Shown: positions 16,940 through 24,864 of the stretch, one piece after another
Layout of the letters: the number at the start of each line of letters is the position of its first letter
How positions within the stretch are numbered: position 1 is the first letter of the stretch
DNA from: Clostridia bacterium
GTDB lineage: Bacteria; Bacillota; Clostridia; Oscillospirales; CAG-272
Length of the DNA: 58,945 nucleotides
Direction: 5' to 3'
NCBI GenBank assembly: GCA_017451735.1
Contig: JAFTNU010000054.1
Span: 1-58,945, forward strand
Program-made: the position numbers and the translations under genes
The notes under the pieces: model-generated
Database searches by the model: none
Told to the model about the DNA's origin: nothing
What the model saw: only the letters and a program-made list of their open reading frames with translations

Positions 16940-18337
16940 TTAAATGTTATAATTCTTGAGATACGTCTTTGTGTTTTGCAACATTTCATCAAAGAGTGCA
17001 CGGGCGGTGGTTGTGTTCACGGTAACCAGCGGATCGTTGGTAAAGGCGTTAAAGGCAAGGTCAAGGTCCCGGGTCAGAGCCGCCTCCACCACCTGCTCCT
17101 GCTCCGCTACAATACGGGTGATCAAGGGATAGATCGCGGTAGGCAAAGATCCTGCCATCACAGGTGTGACCGAGTCGGAGGCAAAAACCGCATTGGTCTC
17201 CACCACAGCGCCCAACGGGAGATTGGGGATCTGCCCCACATTGGGCAGATTCACATTGGTAACCATGGTATGCAGGCCCAGGAGCGCACGGATCTGATTC
17301 ACGCCATCCTCTCCGGTTTGGGCGAGCTTGATCTCCTCCTCACCGCTGATCCGCTTGCGGCTTTTTTCCAGACGCTTTTGCAGGTCGTTCTTACGCCATG
17401 CCACGGTGGTGAGCCCGAAACGCCATTCCTTTACCGTTGCCGGGCTTTCCAAATACCATTTTCCCTCGCAGAACTCGGCAAGATGTCGGTCTCCTGCTGC
17501 GGCAATGGCGCCGAAGCGGTTGAAAAGATCGAATTTGACGCAGTGTTGGCAGGCAAAGGAATTATTCATCCAGTTCTCATCCTTACTGCCCGGAATGGCA
17601 AAGCCCGTCTTCACATATTTTGCGGCATACTCGGCATAGAGCGGGAACAGATCCATATTTCGGTAGGTCGCCTTGGTCAGCCAGGTGAAATGATTCACAC
17701 CCGTGACCTCCACCTTGATATCCTCACGCGGGATATTCTCGATGCCGTATTGATCCTTCACGATAGCCGCAAGAAGCTTTTGGGTGCCGAACACCTCATG
17801 ACAGCAGCCGAAGGCCTTAATACCGGGGAATACGCGATAGAGGGTTCTGACCAGCATGGTCATGGGATTGGTATAGTTGATGACCCACGCCTTGGGACAA
17901 TGCTCCTTGATGGCAAGACCGATCTCCTCAAACATGGGGATGGCACGCAGGGCGCGGACAATGCCGCCGGGACCGGAGGTATCCCCCACCGACTGATAGA
18001 TGCCGTATTTTTCGGGGGCGTGCACATCGCTTTCCATTTCATCAAAGGTACCGGGCAGGATCGAGATCACCACAAAATCGGCACCGGCCAGTGCCTCACC
18101 CAGTGTATCGGTGGCACGGTAGCTCCACACCGATCTTGCTCCTTCGGCGGCGTTGAACTTGTTACCGATGATCACATTGTGCTCTGCCGCCTCACGGTCG
18201 ATATCGTAAAGGCGAACCTCTCCGCTGATATCCTCGGCAGAGACCAGATCGCTCATCAATCCCCAGGCCCACCCGCGGGAGCCTCCGCCCACATAAGCAA
18301 TTTTCAGCTCTTCTACACCATGGTCCGTATATTTCAT
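16940..18337 (-). CDS. Family 4 glycoside hydrolase (NAD- and metal-dependent alpha-glycosidase)
   Basis: A 465-residue GH4 enzyme. It has the NAD-binding GGGSRGW at residues 17-23, the LYDID acidic end of the second strand, VISILPGTFDEMESD, NYTNPMTMLV at 154-163, the metal-binding GCCHEVFG (C179, H180) and GVNHFTW (H216). GH4 enzymes act by oxidation, elimination and reduction and need Mn2+ and NAD+. The CHEVFG variant is closer to the alpha-galactosidase/alpha-glucosidase/galacturonidase groups than to 6-phospho enzymes, but this is a soft call. The start at 18337 follows AAAGGAGG. The AraC-type regulator diverges from it. Its -10 box (TATAAT, minus strand, 18378-18383) has no good -35 box, as expected for an activator-dependent promoter. 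Confidence 0.88.
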   Translation of the reverse strand: MKYTDHGVEELKIAYVGGGSRGWAWGLMSDLVSAEDISGEVRLYDIDREAAEHNVIIGNKFNAAEGARSVWSYRATDTLGEALAGADFVVISILPGTFDEMESDVHAPEKYGIYQSVGDTSGPGGIVRALRAIPMFEEIGLAIKEHCPKAWVINYTNPMTMLVRTLYRVFPGIKAFGCCHEVFGTQKLLAAIVKDQYGIENIPREDIKVEVTGVNHFTWLTKATYRNMDLFPLYAEYAAKYVKTGFAIPGSKDENWMNNSFACQHCVKFDLFNRFGAIAAAGDRHLAEFCEGKWYLESPATVKEWRFGLTTVAWRKNDLQKRLEKSRKRISGEEEIKLAQTGEDGVNQIRALLGLHTMVTNVNLPNVGQIPNLPLGAVVETNAVFASDSVTPVMAGSLPTAIYPLITRIVAEQEQVVEAALTRDLDLAFNAFTNDPLVTVNTTTARALFDEMLQNTKTYLKNYNI

Positions 18338-18435
18338 ATTGCTTCCTCCTTTTGCCGATGCTTGGCTTGATGCTTCCATTATAGGCTAAAATTACCGTGT
18401 TTTCCTTAAAAATCTTGACAAAGCGCAGGCAAATC

Positions 18436-18464
18436 TTGATTTTTTTGATATAATGTGCTACAAT
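18436..18464 (+). promoter_or_regulatory. Promoter of the AraC/MBL genes
   Basis: TTGATT (18436-18441) and TACAAT (18459-18464), 17 bp apart. A second -10, TGATATAAT, lies at 18446-18454. The intergenic region is shared with the divergent GH4 gene. Confidence 0.55.
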
Positions 18465-18488
18465 GATCGAGCGCAAAGGAGGGATCTT

Positions 18489-19274
18489 ATGCCTTATATT
18501 CAATATCCCACGGAAGGCTTCATTTTTTATGAGGACAGAAGCAATCCCCGCACCATGGAGGGCCCAAAGCACTATCACAACGTCATTGAATTGTATTTTA
18601 TGGAAACCGGCAGCTGCAATTACTTTATTGATAACAAGCTCTACCGGGTGGCAGAGGGAGACCTGGTATTGATACCGGAGGGCACGCTGCATAAGACCCG
18701 ATACGGCAACGGTGAGCGAACACGCCGTCTTTTACACTGCTCTGCCGAATTCGTGCCCGAGGGCGTCATCGGAAAGATTCCCCTTCTGTATCGGAATCCT
18801 TCTCTTGTCCCTAAGATCAGAGAGCTGTTTGACGCCATCCGTCGGGAATGCAGCTCCCCCGACGGGTATTCCAAGGAGGTGGCATCTTCTCTGTTAAAGC
18901 TCCTGTTCTACACCTTGGTGCGTCATGCGGATACCTGCCTTTCGGCGCAGCCGCACAATCTTTATACCGAGCAATTGATCGCCCATATCAACGAAAGCTA
19001 CGCCACCGATATTTCTCTTGCGGGGATGGCGGAGCAGATCGCCGTCAGCCCCGAGCATCTCTCGCGTTTATTTAAAAAAGAAACGGGATTCGGCTTTTGC
19101 GAGTATCTCACCATGGTGCGCTTGCAGAAGGCCGAAACCATGCTGAAAAGCAACCCCACTATGCGCATATCGGAGGTGGCCTTTGCCTGCGGCTTTAACG
19201 ACAGCAATTATTTTTCGGACAAATTCAAGCAGATCTATGGCTTCCCACCCGGTAAATTACGCAAAAAACACTGA
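18489..19274 (+). CDS. AraC family transcriptional regulator
   Basis: A 261-residue protein. The N-terminal cupin-like sensor has KHYHNVIELYFMETGS and GDLVLIPEGTLHKT. Two helix-turn-helix motifs lie at the C-terminus (ISLAGMAEQIAVSPEHLSRLFKKETG and MRISEVAFACGFNDSNYFSDKFKQIYG). The start at 18489 has AAAGGAGGG ahead of it; the longer frame overlaps the promoter. It is divergent from the GH4/serine-hydrolase operon and probably activates it in response to a sugar. The metallo-hydrolase gene follows after 21 bases. Confidence 0.9.
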   Translation: MPYIQYPTEGFIFYEDRSNPRTMEGPKHYHNVIELYFMETGSCNYFIDNKLYRVAEGDLVLIPEGTLHKTRYGNGERTRRLLHCSAEFVPEGVIGKIPLLYRNPSLVPKIRELFDAIRRECSSPDGYSKEVASSLLKLLFYTLVRHADTCLSAQPHNLYTEQLIAHINESYATDISLAGMAEQIAVSPEHLSRLFKKETGFGFCEYLTMVRLQKAETMLKSNPTMRISEVAFACGFNDSNYFSDKFKQIYGFPPGKLRKKH

Positions 19275-19295
19275 ACGTGAAAGGATTTTTGAAGC

Positions 19296-19925
19296 ATGAA
19301 CATCACACAACCCATCAAAGGGATCTACAAGCTCGAGGTGCCCTTTGAGGATATTTATACCGCCGTATTCGCCGTAACGGTCAAGGAGGGGTATCTGCTG
19401 ATCGACAGTGCCACCACGGCAGAGGATGTGGATCGCCACATTTTGCCGGGACTGCGCCGGATAGGCCTGTCGGATCCCCCGAAGGCGCTGCTGCTGACCC
19501 ACCGTCACGGAGATCATGCGGGGGGTGCGCCACGGTTGTCAGAGCACTTCCCGGAGATGGAAATTCTTTCCTTTGAGCCACTGAAAAACACCCCGTACCG
19601 CCTCCTTTTGCCGGATGAGATCATCGGCGGGCGGTTACAGGTCGTCTGCTTGCCGGGGCATACCCAAAAATCGATCGGATATCTGGATACGGAAACCAAT
19701 ACCCTGATCTCCGGGGATTGCCTGCAGCAACAGGGAGTCGGTAAGTACACCAACGGAATCGGATACCCCGCACTTTATCTTCACTCCATCGAGAAGCTGC
19801 GCAGCATGGAGCTTTCCGCCATCCTGGCCTCCCACGACTATGTCCCCTTGGGCTCTGCCGCCATCGGAAAGGATGAGATCGAGCGCTATCTGAATGCTTG
19901 CATAGCATCCTGCCCGAAATGTTAA
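19296..19925 (+). CDS. MBL-fold metallo-hydrolase
   Basis: A 209-residue single-domain metallo-beta-lactamase-fold protein. The metal motif THRHGDHAGG spans residues 68-77, with further ligands in LPGHTQKSIGYL, SGDCLQ and ASHDY. It is cytoplasmic, with no signal peptide. The family includes glyoxalase II-like thioesterases and lactonases, and the sequence alone does not decide. It is probably cotranscribed with the AraC regulator. A T-rich stretch follows, but I see no clear terminator before the antiporter promoter. Confidence 0.85.
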   Translation: MNITQPIKGIYKLEVPFEDIYTAVFAVTVKEGYLLIDSATTAEDVDRHILPGLRRIGLSDPPKALLLTHRHGDHAGGAPRLSEHFPEMEILSFEPLKNTPYRLLLPDEIIGGRLQVVCLPGHTQKSIGYLDTETNTLISGDCLQQQGVGKYTNGIGYPALYLHSIEKLRSMELSAILASHDYVPLGSAAIGKDEIERYLNACIASCPKC

Positions 19926-19956
19926 AAAAATCTTTCGACGAATTTCGCTTTTGCCC

Positions 19957-19985
19957 TTGACTTTCTTCTTTAAAAGTGCTATTAT
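19957..19985 (+). promoter_or_regulatory. Promoter of the antiporter gene
   Basis: TTGACT (19957-19962) and TATTAT (19980-19985) with a 17-bp spacer, 46 bases before the ATG. Confidence 0.7.
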
Positions 19986-20031
19986 GCTATAGGTTTAAAT
20001 CCCCTACACTATTATTATATCGGAGAAAATC

Positions 20032-21390
20032 ATGCAAACCTTACTCGCGTTGTCTATTGCCCTCTTTGCCGGCCTGATGCTCTCACGTCTGGCCAAAAAA
20101 TTGCAGCTTCCTGCCGTCACCGCCTATCTGGTGGCGGGCATTCTGATCGGCCCTTACTGCCTCGGCGCCCTGGGTGTCCCCGGCATCGGCTTTATCAGTA
20201 TGGCAGATGTGGAAGGCTATTCCATCATCTGCGATGTGGCCCTGGGCTTTATCGCCTTTTCGATCGGTAACGAATTCCGCCTTTCCGAGCTGAAGCACAT
20301 CGGCAAGCAAGCAGCCGTTATCGGTATTCTGCAGGCTGTTGTGACCACCATCCTGGTGGATATCATTCTGATCGTGCTCCATCTTATCATGCCCGACAAG
20401 CTGAGCCTTTCCGCCGCTATCGTGCTGGGTGCCGTCGCTGCCGCCACCGCTCCCGCCGCCACGCTGATGGTCGTCCGTCAGTATAAGGCAAAGGGCCCGC
20501 TCACCTCTACCCTGCTCCCCGTTGTGGCACTGGATGACGCCGTGGGTCTTGTGCTGTTTGCCATTTCCTTCGGTATCGCAAACGCTATCTCCACCGGTGA
20601 GGTCAGTGTGCTCTCCATCGCAGTAGAGCCCATCCTCGAGGTCGTTCTCTCCCTTGCTCTTGGCTTTGTGATGGGTCTGTTCTTCACCTTCTGCGAACGC
20701 TTCTTCCATTCCCGCTCCAAGCGTCTTTCCATGTCGGTGGCCTTTGTGCTGGTCACGGTGGCCATCTCCAACTTCGACTTCCACATCGGGCAGGTGCATG
20801 TGGCCTTCTCTCCCCTGCTTTCCTGCATGATGCTGGGTACCATCTTCTGCAACATCTGTGATTTTTCCGCAGAGCTCATGGATCGTCTGGACCGCTGGAC
20901 CGCTCCTATCTTTATTCTGTTCTTTGTTCTCAGCGGTGCTGAACTGGAGCTCTCGGTCTTCACCGACTGGGCCATTGTGGTTATCGGTGTGGTCTATGTT
21001 CTGGCACGCTCCTTGGGTAAATACAGCGGTGCATGGGGTAGTGCCAAGCTGATGAAGTGCGATAGCAACATTGTCAAATATCTGGGCATTACCCTTCTGC
21101 CCCAGGCAGGTGTGGCTCTGGGCATGGCCATGAAGGCCCAGAACCTGGCCGACGGCGGCGCCATTGTCTCTCAAATCACCCTGTTTGCCGTGCTTGTCTA
21201 CGAGCTGATCGGTCCTTCCCTGACCAAGATGTCCCTGATGCGCGCAGGCGAGATCCAGCCCGAGGGCAAGACCAGCGCCCGTAAGAGCGATGCCGCTATG
21301 GCACAGCCTGCCGAGCCCGAGGTCAGTGTTGAGATCAACATTTCCACCGATGACAACGCAAAAGAAGAAATCGGTGCCAACAGCAAATAA
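20032..21390 (+). CDS. Cation:proton antiporter (CPA2, Na+/H+ exchanger fold)
   Basis: A 452-residue membrane protein with about twelve to thirteen segments spanning residues 1-400. Typical stretches are AVTAYLVAGILIGPYCLG, FIAFSIGNEFRLSELKHIGK, AAATAPAATLMVVRQYKAKG and VVALDDAVGLVLFAISFG with the paired-acid 'DD' typical of ion-binding sites. The last ~50 residues are polar and acidic, with no TrkA-N domain. It probably exchanges Na+ or K+ for H+ across the cell membrane. It has its own promoter and terminator, so it is a single-gene unit. Confidence 0.88.
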   Translation: MQTLLALSIALFAGLMLSRLAKKLQLPAVTAYLVAGILIGPYCLGALGVPGIGFISMADVEGYSIICDVALGFIAFSIGNEFRLSELKHIGKQAAVIGILQAVVTTILVDIILIVLHLIMPDKLSLSAAIVLGAVAAATAPAATLMVVRQYKAKGPLTSTLLPVVALDDAVGLVLFAISFGIANAISTGEVSVLSIAVEPILEVVLSLALGFVMGLFFTFCERFFHSRSKRLSMSVAFVLVTVAISNFDFHIGQVHVAFSPLLSCMMLGTIFCNICDFSAELMDRLDRWTAPIFILFFVLSGAELELSVFTDWAIVVIGVVYVLARSLGKYSGAWGSAKLMKCDSNIVKYLGITLLPQAGVALGMAMKAQNLADGGAIVSQITLFAVLVYELIGPSLTKMSLMRAGEIQPEGKTSARKSDAAMAQPAEPEVSVEINISTDDNAKEEIGANSK

Positions 21391-21401
21391 TCGTTTCAAG
21401 C

Positions 21402-21443
21402 AAGAGAGCGGCCCACTGCGTGTACGCAGTGGGCCGCTCTCTT
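21402..21443. terminator. Terminator between antiporter and AraC gene
   Basis: A perfect 19-bp stem (21402-21420 with 21425-21443) with a TGTA loop and a T-rich tail on the plus strand. It serves convergent genes. Confidence 0.85.
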
Positions 21444-21449
21444 CTATTT

Positions 21450-22214
21450 TTACAGCAATATCTTCCGATTGTCCCGACGATAGTCGGTGGGGCTTTGTCC
21501 CGCATAAGCCTTGAAGGCACGGCAGAAATGGTAAATGGAGGTAAAGCCGCACCTTGCGGCAACCTCCCCCACCGTTGCGGTTCCCTCGCTGAGCATTTGC
21601 TTTGCCTTTTGCATACGAAGCTCTGAAATATACTGCTTGGGAGAGACCGACAGCTGCTCGCGAAACAGCTGACGCATATAAACCTCGCTGATCCCTCCCT
21701 GCTCGGCAAGCGTCAGATTGGATAGCTGCGGATCACTGTAATGCGCCTCCAGATACGAAAGGACTGTGGCAAGCGTACTGTTCCTCTCGGTCGTTTCCCG
21801 CGCAAGCCGGCTGAGGATACCGTAAAACAGACTCATGACCTTCAAGCGGTCATGCCCTAAAAGCAACAGCTCCCGTATCATCTCATAATCCCGCAGATAT
21901 CCCTCGAGGTTATGCACGGGGAATTGCAAAAACTCCCCGATCATCTGCCCCTCCCCACACGTGAAGTTGATCAGCGGAAAATCCCCCGTCCTGCTTCCCT
22001 CCAAAAAATAACTCTCTCCCATCGGCAGGAGAACGGCACAGCTCGGGTCGGAGTGAATTCTTTTTCCCTTGTGCGTATAGATGATCTCACCGCTCCTGCA
22101 AAAGGAAAGGCCGTAGTATTTGCGATTCTGCATTTCCAGATAGCGTCCCTTGGGCGAGTGAATGGTCGCGGCCTCCTTGACCGAGATCACCGCCAGATCC
22201 TCAAGCAATGACAT
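21450..22214 (-). CDS. AraC family transcriptional regulator
   Basis: A 254-residue protein. The N-terminal sensor half contains RSGEIIYTHKGKRIHSDPSC and LLPMGESYFLEGS. The C-terminal DNA-binding half has two helix-turn-helix motifs (SNLTLAEQGGISEVYMRQLFREQL and ATVGEVAARCGFTSIYHFCRAFKAYAG). The start has GGGAGGTGGAG upstream and a TTGAAT-17-TATAAT promoter at 22235-22263. It is divergent from the SDR/dehydroquinase-like operon and presumably controls it through the repeats in the shared region. Confidence 0.9.
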   Translation of the reverse strand: MSLLEDLAVISVKEAATIHSPKGRYLEMQNRKYYGLSFCRSGEIIYTHKGKRIHSDPSCAVLLPMGESYFLEGSRTGDFPLINFTCGEGQMIGEFLQFPVHNLEGYLRDYEMIRELLLLGHDRLKVMSLFYGILSRLARETTERNSTLATVLSYLEAHYSDPQLSNLTLAEQGGISEVYMRQLFREQLSVSPKQYISELRMQKAKQMLSEGTATVGEVAARCGFTSIYHFCRAFKAYAGQSPTDYRRDNRKILL

Positions 22215-22234
22215 TTCTCCACCTCCCTTTTCTC

Positions 22235-22263
22235 ATTATAAGCCAAAAGTGCAAGAAATTCAA
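22235..22263 (-). promoter_or_regulatory. Promoter of the AraC gene
   Basis: Minus strand TTGAAT (22258-22263) and TATAAT (22235-22240), 17 bp apart. Confidence 0.75.
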
Positions 22264-22279
22264 GATTATTTTGGGAATC

Positions 22280-22306
22280 ATCATCGGAAATGCAAAAAAT
22301 CATCGG
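22280..22306. promoter_or_regulatory. Candidate AraC operator repeats
   Basis: ATCATCGG occurs at 22280-22287 and 22299-22306 (start-to-start 19 bases), and the complement-like GATGATT follows at 22311. The repeats lie just upstream of the -35 box of the SDR promoter, the usual position for AraC-type activators. Confidence 0.5.
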
Positions 22307-22315
22307 TTTTGATGA

Positions 22316-22344
22316 TTGACATTCCCGCAAGGGTGTAGTAAAGT
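22316..22344 (+). promoter_or_regulatory. Promoter of the SDR operon
   Basis: A perfect TTGACA (22316-22321) and TAAAGT (22339-22344) with a 17-bp spacer. The weak -10 fits an activated promoter. Confidence 0.7.
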
Positions 22345-22381
22345 TAAAGCAAGATCAAAGCTCATATCAAGGAGGTATCTT

Positions 22382-23146
22382 ATGAGATTTCAAGGCCAAG
22401 TAGCCATTGCCACCGGTGCGGCATCGGGTATGGGACTGCTATTCTCCCAATGCTTTACCGCCGAGGGCGGCAGTGTTGTCATGTGCGATGTCAACGAAGC
22501 CGTACTGAACGAAAAGGTCGCGGAGATCAACGCCAAGGAGGGTGGCAGAGCCCTTGGCGTGCTTTGTGATGTGCGAGACTATGCGCAGGTCTGCTCCGCC
22601 AGGGACACGGCCGTGCGGGAGTTCGGACGCATCGATGTAATGGCAAATTTTGCAGGCGGCTACGCCCTGCGCATGCTGAAGGTGGACACCAAGGGCAAGG
22701 ATTTTTGTGATCTGCCCATCGAAGTCTTTGATTGGGGCATTGACGTAAACCTGAAGGGGCCCTTTTACTTTGGCCACGCCGTACTTAAGCAAATGCGCGA
22801 GCAAAAAAGCGGCCTGATCGTCAACATCGGCTCGATCACCGGTGCTGAGGGCGATAGCAAGGGATTAGACTATCCCACCTCCAAAGCGGCACTCATGCAC
22901 GGCTTAACCAAATCTCTCGCTCAAGCAGGCGCACCCTACGGCGTGCGCTGCGTTTGCGTTTCCCCCGGCCCTGTTCTGACACGTGCCTCTATGGCCAACA
23001 TGAAGACCATGCTGGGCAGAGCCGCCGACCCCCGGGAGATCATTGATCTGATCCTGTTTATCGCCTCCGATCAGGGACAGTTCATCAACGGCACCAACAT
23101 CATGATCGATGGCGGCAGGGATGCGATGAAGCGTGTGCAGGAATGA
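22382..23146 (+). CDS. Short-chain dehydrogenase/reductase
   Basis: A 254-residue classical SDR. It has the cofactor motif TGAASGMG, NFAGG in place of NNAG, NIGSITG with the catalytic Ser and DYPTSKAA with Tyr-x-x-x-Lys. The end FINGTNIMIDGG is typical of the family. The ATG at 22382 has AAGGAGG upstream. It forms an operon with a type I dehydroquinase-like gene (11-bp gap) under a divergent AraC regulator. It probably oxidises or reduces a polyol or cyclic sugar-like compound; the substrate is not evident. Confidence 0.85.
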   Translation: MRFQGQVAIATGAASGMGLLFSQCFTAEGGSVVMCDVNEAVLNEKVAEINAKEGGRALGVLCDVRDYAQVCSARDTAVREFGRIDVMANFAGGYALRMLKVDTKGKDFCDLPIEVFDWGIDVNLKGPFYFGHAVLKQMREQKSGLIVNIGSITGAEGDSKGLDYPTSKAALMHGLTKSLAQAGAPYGVRCVCVSPGPVLTRASMANMKTMLGRAADPREIIDLILFIASDQGQFINGTNIMIDGGRDAMKRVQE

Positions 23147-23157
23147 GGTGAGCGAAA

Positions 23158-23946
23158 ATGAATACAAAGCCAACCTTTTTGGGACACCACCATCCCCTGC
23201 TCTGCTGCATGATCCAGACCAATGATCCCGAGGATGCCATCGTCACCGTGCGCAACGCCGCCTACGACGGCTGTGACGCCTACGGATTCCAATACTGCAA
23301 GATCGACCCCAAATTCCGTACACAGGAGAAGATTCAACGCGTGTTCCGCTATATGGAGGATAAGCCCATCTATGTGACCAACTACCGCACCGGCTTCAAC
23401 AAGGGCGTACAGACCGACGAGGAGCTGGGTGAGGGGCTGGTACAATTGGCAAGCTGGGGCGCAACCCTTTGCGATGTCATGGGTGACCTCTACGCCCCCC
23501 ATCCTCTGGAGCTGACCGAGGATGCCGCGGCGATCGACAAGCAACGCCGCCTCATCGACCGCATTCATGAGGCGGGCGGTGAGGTGCTGATGTCCTCCCA
23601 CGTATTGAAATATACCCCTGCCGAGGAGGTGCTTCGCATCGCCCATGAGCAGGTACGCCGCGGTGCGGACGTGGTCAAGATTGTGACCGCCGCCAATTCC
23701 ACCGAGGAAGAGCTGGAAAACCTGCGTATCACCCATCTGCTTGCCAAGGAGCTGGAAACGCCCTTCCTGTTTCTTTCGGGCGGCTCTCACAACAAGCTGC
23801 ACCGCACGATCGGCCCCATGCTGGGATGCTGTATGTATCTGTGCGTACAGCAGTATGACAGACTTGCTACCAAGAGCCAGCCCATCCTGCGCTCGGTACG
23901 GCAAATCCTGAACAATTTCGACTACAAGCCCGAGCGAAAGCTTTAA
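23158..23946 (+). CDS. Type I 3-dehydroquinate dehydratase-like (aldolase-fold) protein
   Basis: A 262-residue TIM-barrel protein related to class I dehydroquinase. The Schiff-base lysine appears as K174 in ADVVKIVTAA and the general base as H148 in MSSHVLKYTP, at the usual ~26-residue distance. The substrate-binding Arg of the family may be R77 (TNYRTGF). The usual EWR-D start is changed to YGFQYCKID, so the substrate may not be dehydroquinate. Together with the SDR gene it looks like a catabolic pair for a quinate/shikimate-like or other polyol substrate rather than housekeeping aroD. A strong terminator follows. Confidence 0.75.
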   Translation: MNTKPTFLGHHHPLLCCMIQTNDPEDAIVTVRNAAYDGCDAYGFQYCKIDPKFRTQEKIQRVFRYMEDKPIYVTNYRTGFNKGVQTDEELGEGLVQLASWGATLCDVMGDLYAPHPLELTEDAAAIDKQRRLIDRIHEAGGEVLMSSHVLKYTPAEEVLRIAHEQVRRGADVVKIVTAANSTEEELENLRITHLLAKELETPFLFLSGGSHNKLHRTIGPMLGCCMYLCVQQYDRLATKSQPILRSVRQILNNFDYKPERKL

Positions 23947-23954
23947 CGCACAAA

Positions 23955-23989
23955 CGCCCCTGCCGATCCACCATGGATCGGCAGGGGCG
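23955..23989. terminator. Terminator between convergent genes
   Basis: A perfect 15-bp stem (23955-23969 with 23975-23989) with a CCAT-containing loop, between the dehydroquinase-like gene and the convergent DeoR gene. Confidence 0.8.
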
Positions 23990-23995
23990 CTTATC

Positions 23996-24724
23996 TTATT
24001 GTTTGACACGCAGGGACGCGGGCAGCTCCTTGTCGCACAGGACCGTATCCACCGCCGAAAGATCGCAGAGCGTATACATATATCGCTTCCCGATCTTTGA
24101 GGAGGTGCAAAGCAGAATGTTTTGGGCGGAATGCGCCATCATCACCCGACGAAGCTCGGATTCCTCCACCGAGGTATCGGTCAGCAATCCGTCCTCGCTG
24201 AGCCCCCGACAGGAAAAGAAGAACGCATCAGCGTTAAAACGTGCCGCAAGCTCCTCTGCGTGCCTGCCCACAAAGGACACCGAATTGGGCAACAGATTCC
24301 CCCCTGTGGAGATACAGTTGATCTTTAGCTCCGCCAGCTTCAGAGGGGCCGACGGGCTGTTGGTGATCACCGTCAGATCGGAAAAGGCGGCCAGCCGATC
24401 CAGCAGATAATAAGCGGTGGAGGAGGCATCGAGAAAAAGCACCATACCATCCCGAATGTACGGAACAGCCTGCGCCGCAATGGACTCCTTTTCGGGTATC
24501 TCCGCATTTTTGCGGATGACCAGGGGGACCTCGTTTTTGATAAGAGAGCTGATCACCGCCCCCCCGAAGGTCCGTTTCAGCTTTCCCTCGTTTTCCAGCA
24601 CCGCAAGATCACGGCGGACAGTGGGTTCACTGACATACAGCTTTTCGGCAAGATAGCGCACCGAAACGGATTTCCGCTCCTGCAGTATTCTGATGATCTC
24701 CTCATAACGCTCGGTACAGTACAT
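23996..24724 (-). CDS. DeoR family transcriptional regulator
   Basis: A 242-residue protein. The N-terminal winged helix is typical (RYEEIIRILQERKSVSVRYLAEKLYVSEPTVRRDLAVLENEGKLKRTFGG). A DeoR-type effector domain with sugar-phosphate isomerase-like fold follows (DASSTAYYLLDRL, VITNSPSAPLKL, CISTGGNL). The start at 24724 is fixed by AAGGAGAGG; the longer frame covers the promoter. It diverges from the zinc dehydrogenase gene and probably represses it, with a phosphorylated sugar as inducer. Confidence 0.9.
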   Translation of the reverse strand: MYCTERYEEIIRILQERKSVSVRYLAEKLYVSEPTVRRDLAVLENEGKLKRTFGGAVISSLIKNEVPLVIRKNAEIPEKESIAAQAVPYIRDGMVLFLDASSTAYYLLDRLAAFSDLTVITNSPSAPLKLAELKINCISTGGNLLPNSVSFVGRHAEELAARFNADAFFFSCRGLSEDGLLTDTSVEESELRRVMMAHSAQNILLCTSSKIGKRYMYTLCDLSAVDTVLCDKELPASLRVKQ

Positions 24725-24761
24725 GGCCTCTCCTTGATCATTTGCTTTCGAATATGAACGA

Positions 24762-24790
24762 ATTATATCACAAAGGCGATTATTTGTCAA
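24762..24790 (-). promoter_or_regulatory. Promoter of the DeoR gene
   Basis: Consensus TTGACA (minus strand, 24785-24790) and TATAAT (24762-24767) with a 17-bp spacer. Confidence 0.85.
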
Positions 24791-24804
24791 CATTTGCGCC
24801 CTTA

Positions 24805-24833
24805 TAGACTTTCGATCTGTTTTTTTGTATAAT
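24805..24833 (+). promoter_or_regulatory. Promoter of the zinc dehydrogenase gene
   Basis: TAGACT (24805-24810) and TATAAT (24828-24833) with a 17-bp spacer, back to back with the DeoR promoter. Confidence 0.65.
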
Positions 24834-24864
24834 GAGAGCATACTGATGAAAGGCGGTCACAACG

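Noticed and set aside
15394..18370. Long plus-strand open frames (510-521 codons) opposite the serine hydrolase and GH4 genes.
   Set aside because: They are shadows of the GC-rich coding strand; they overlap each other and lack ribosome sites and motifs.
20083..21552. A 489-codon minus-strand open frame opposite the antiporter gene.
   Set aside because: Its product is rich in G, H, D and Q without any motif, and it has no ribosome site. It is the complement of a biased membrane-protein gene.
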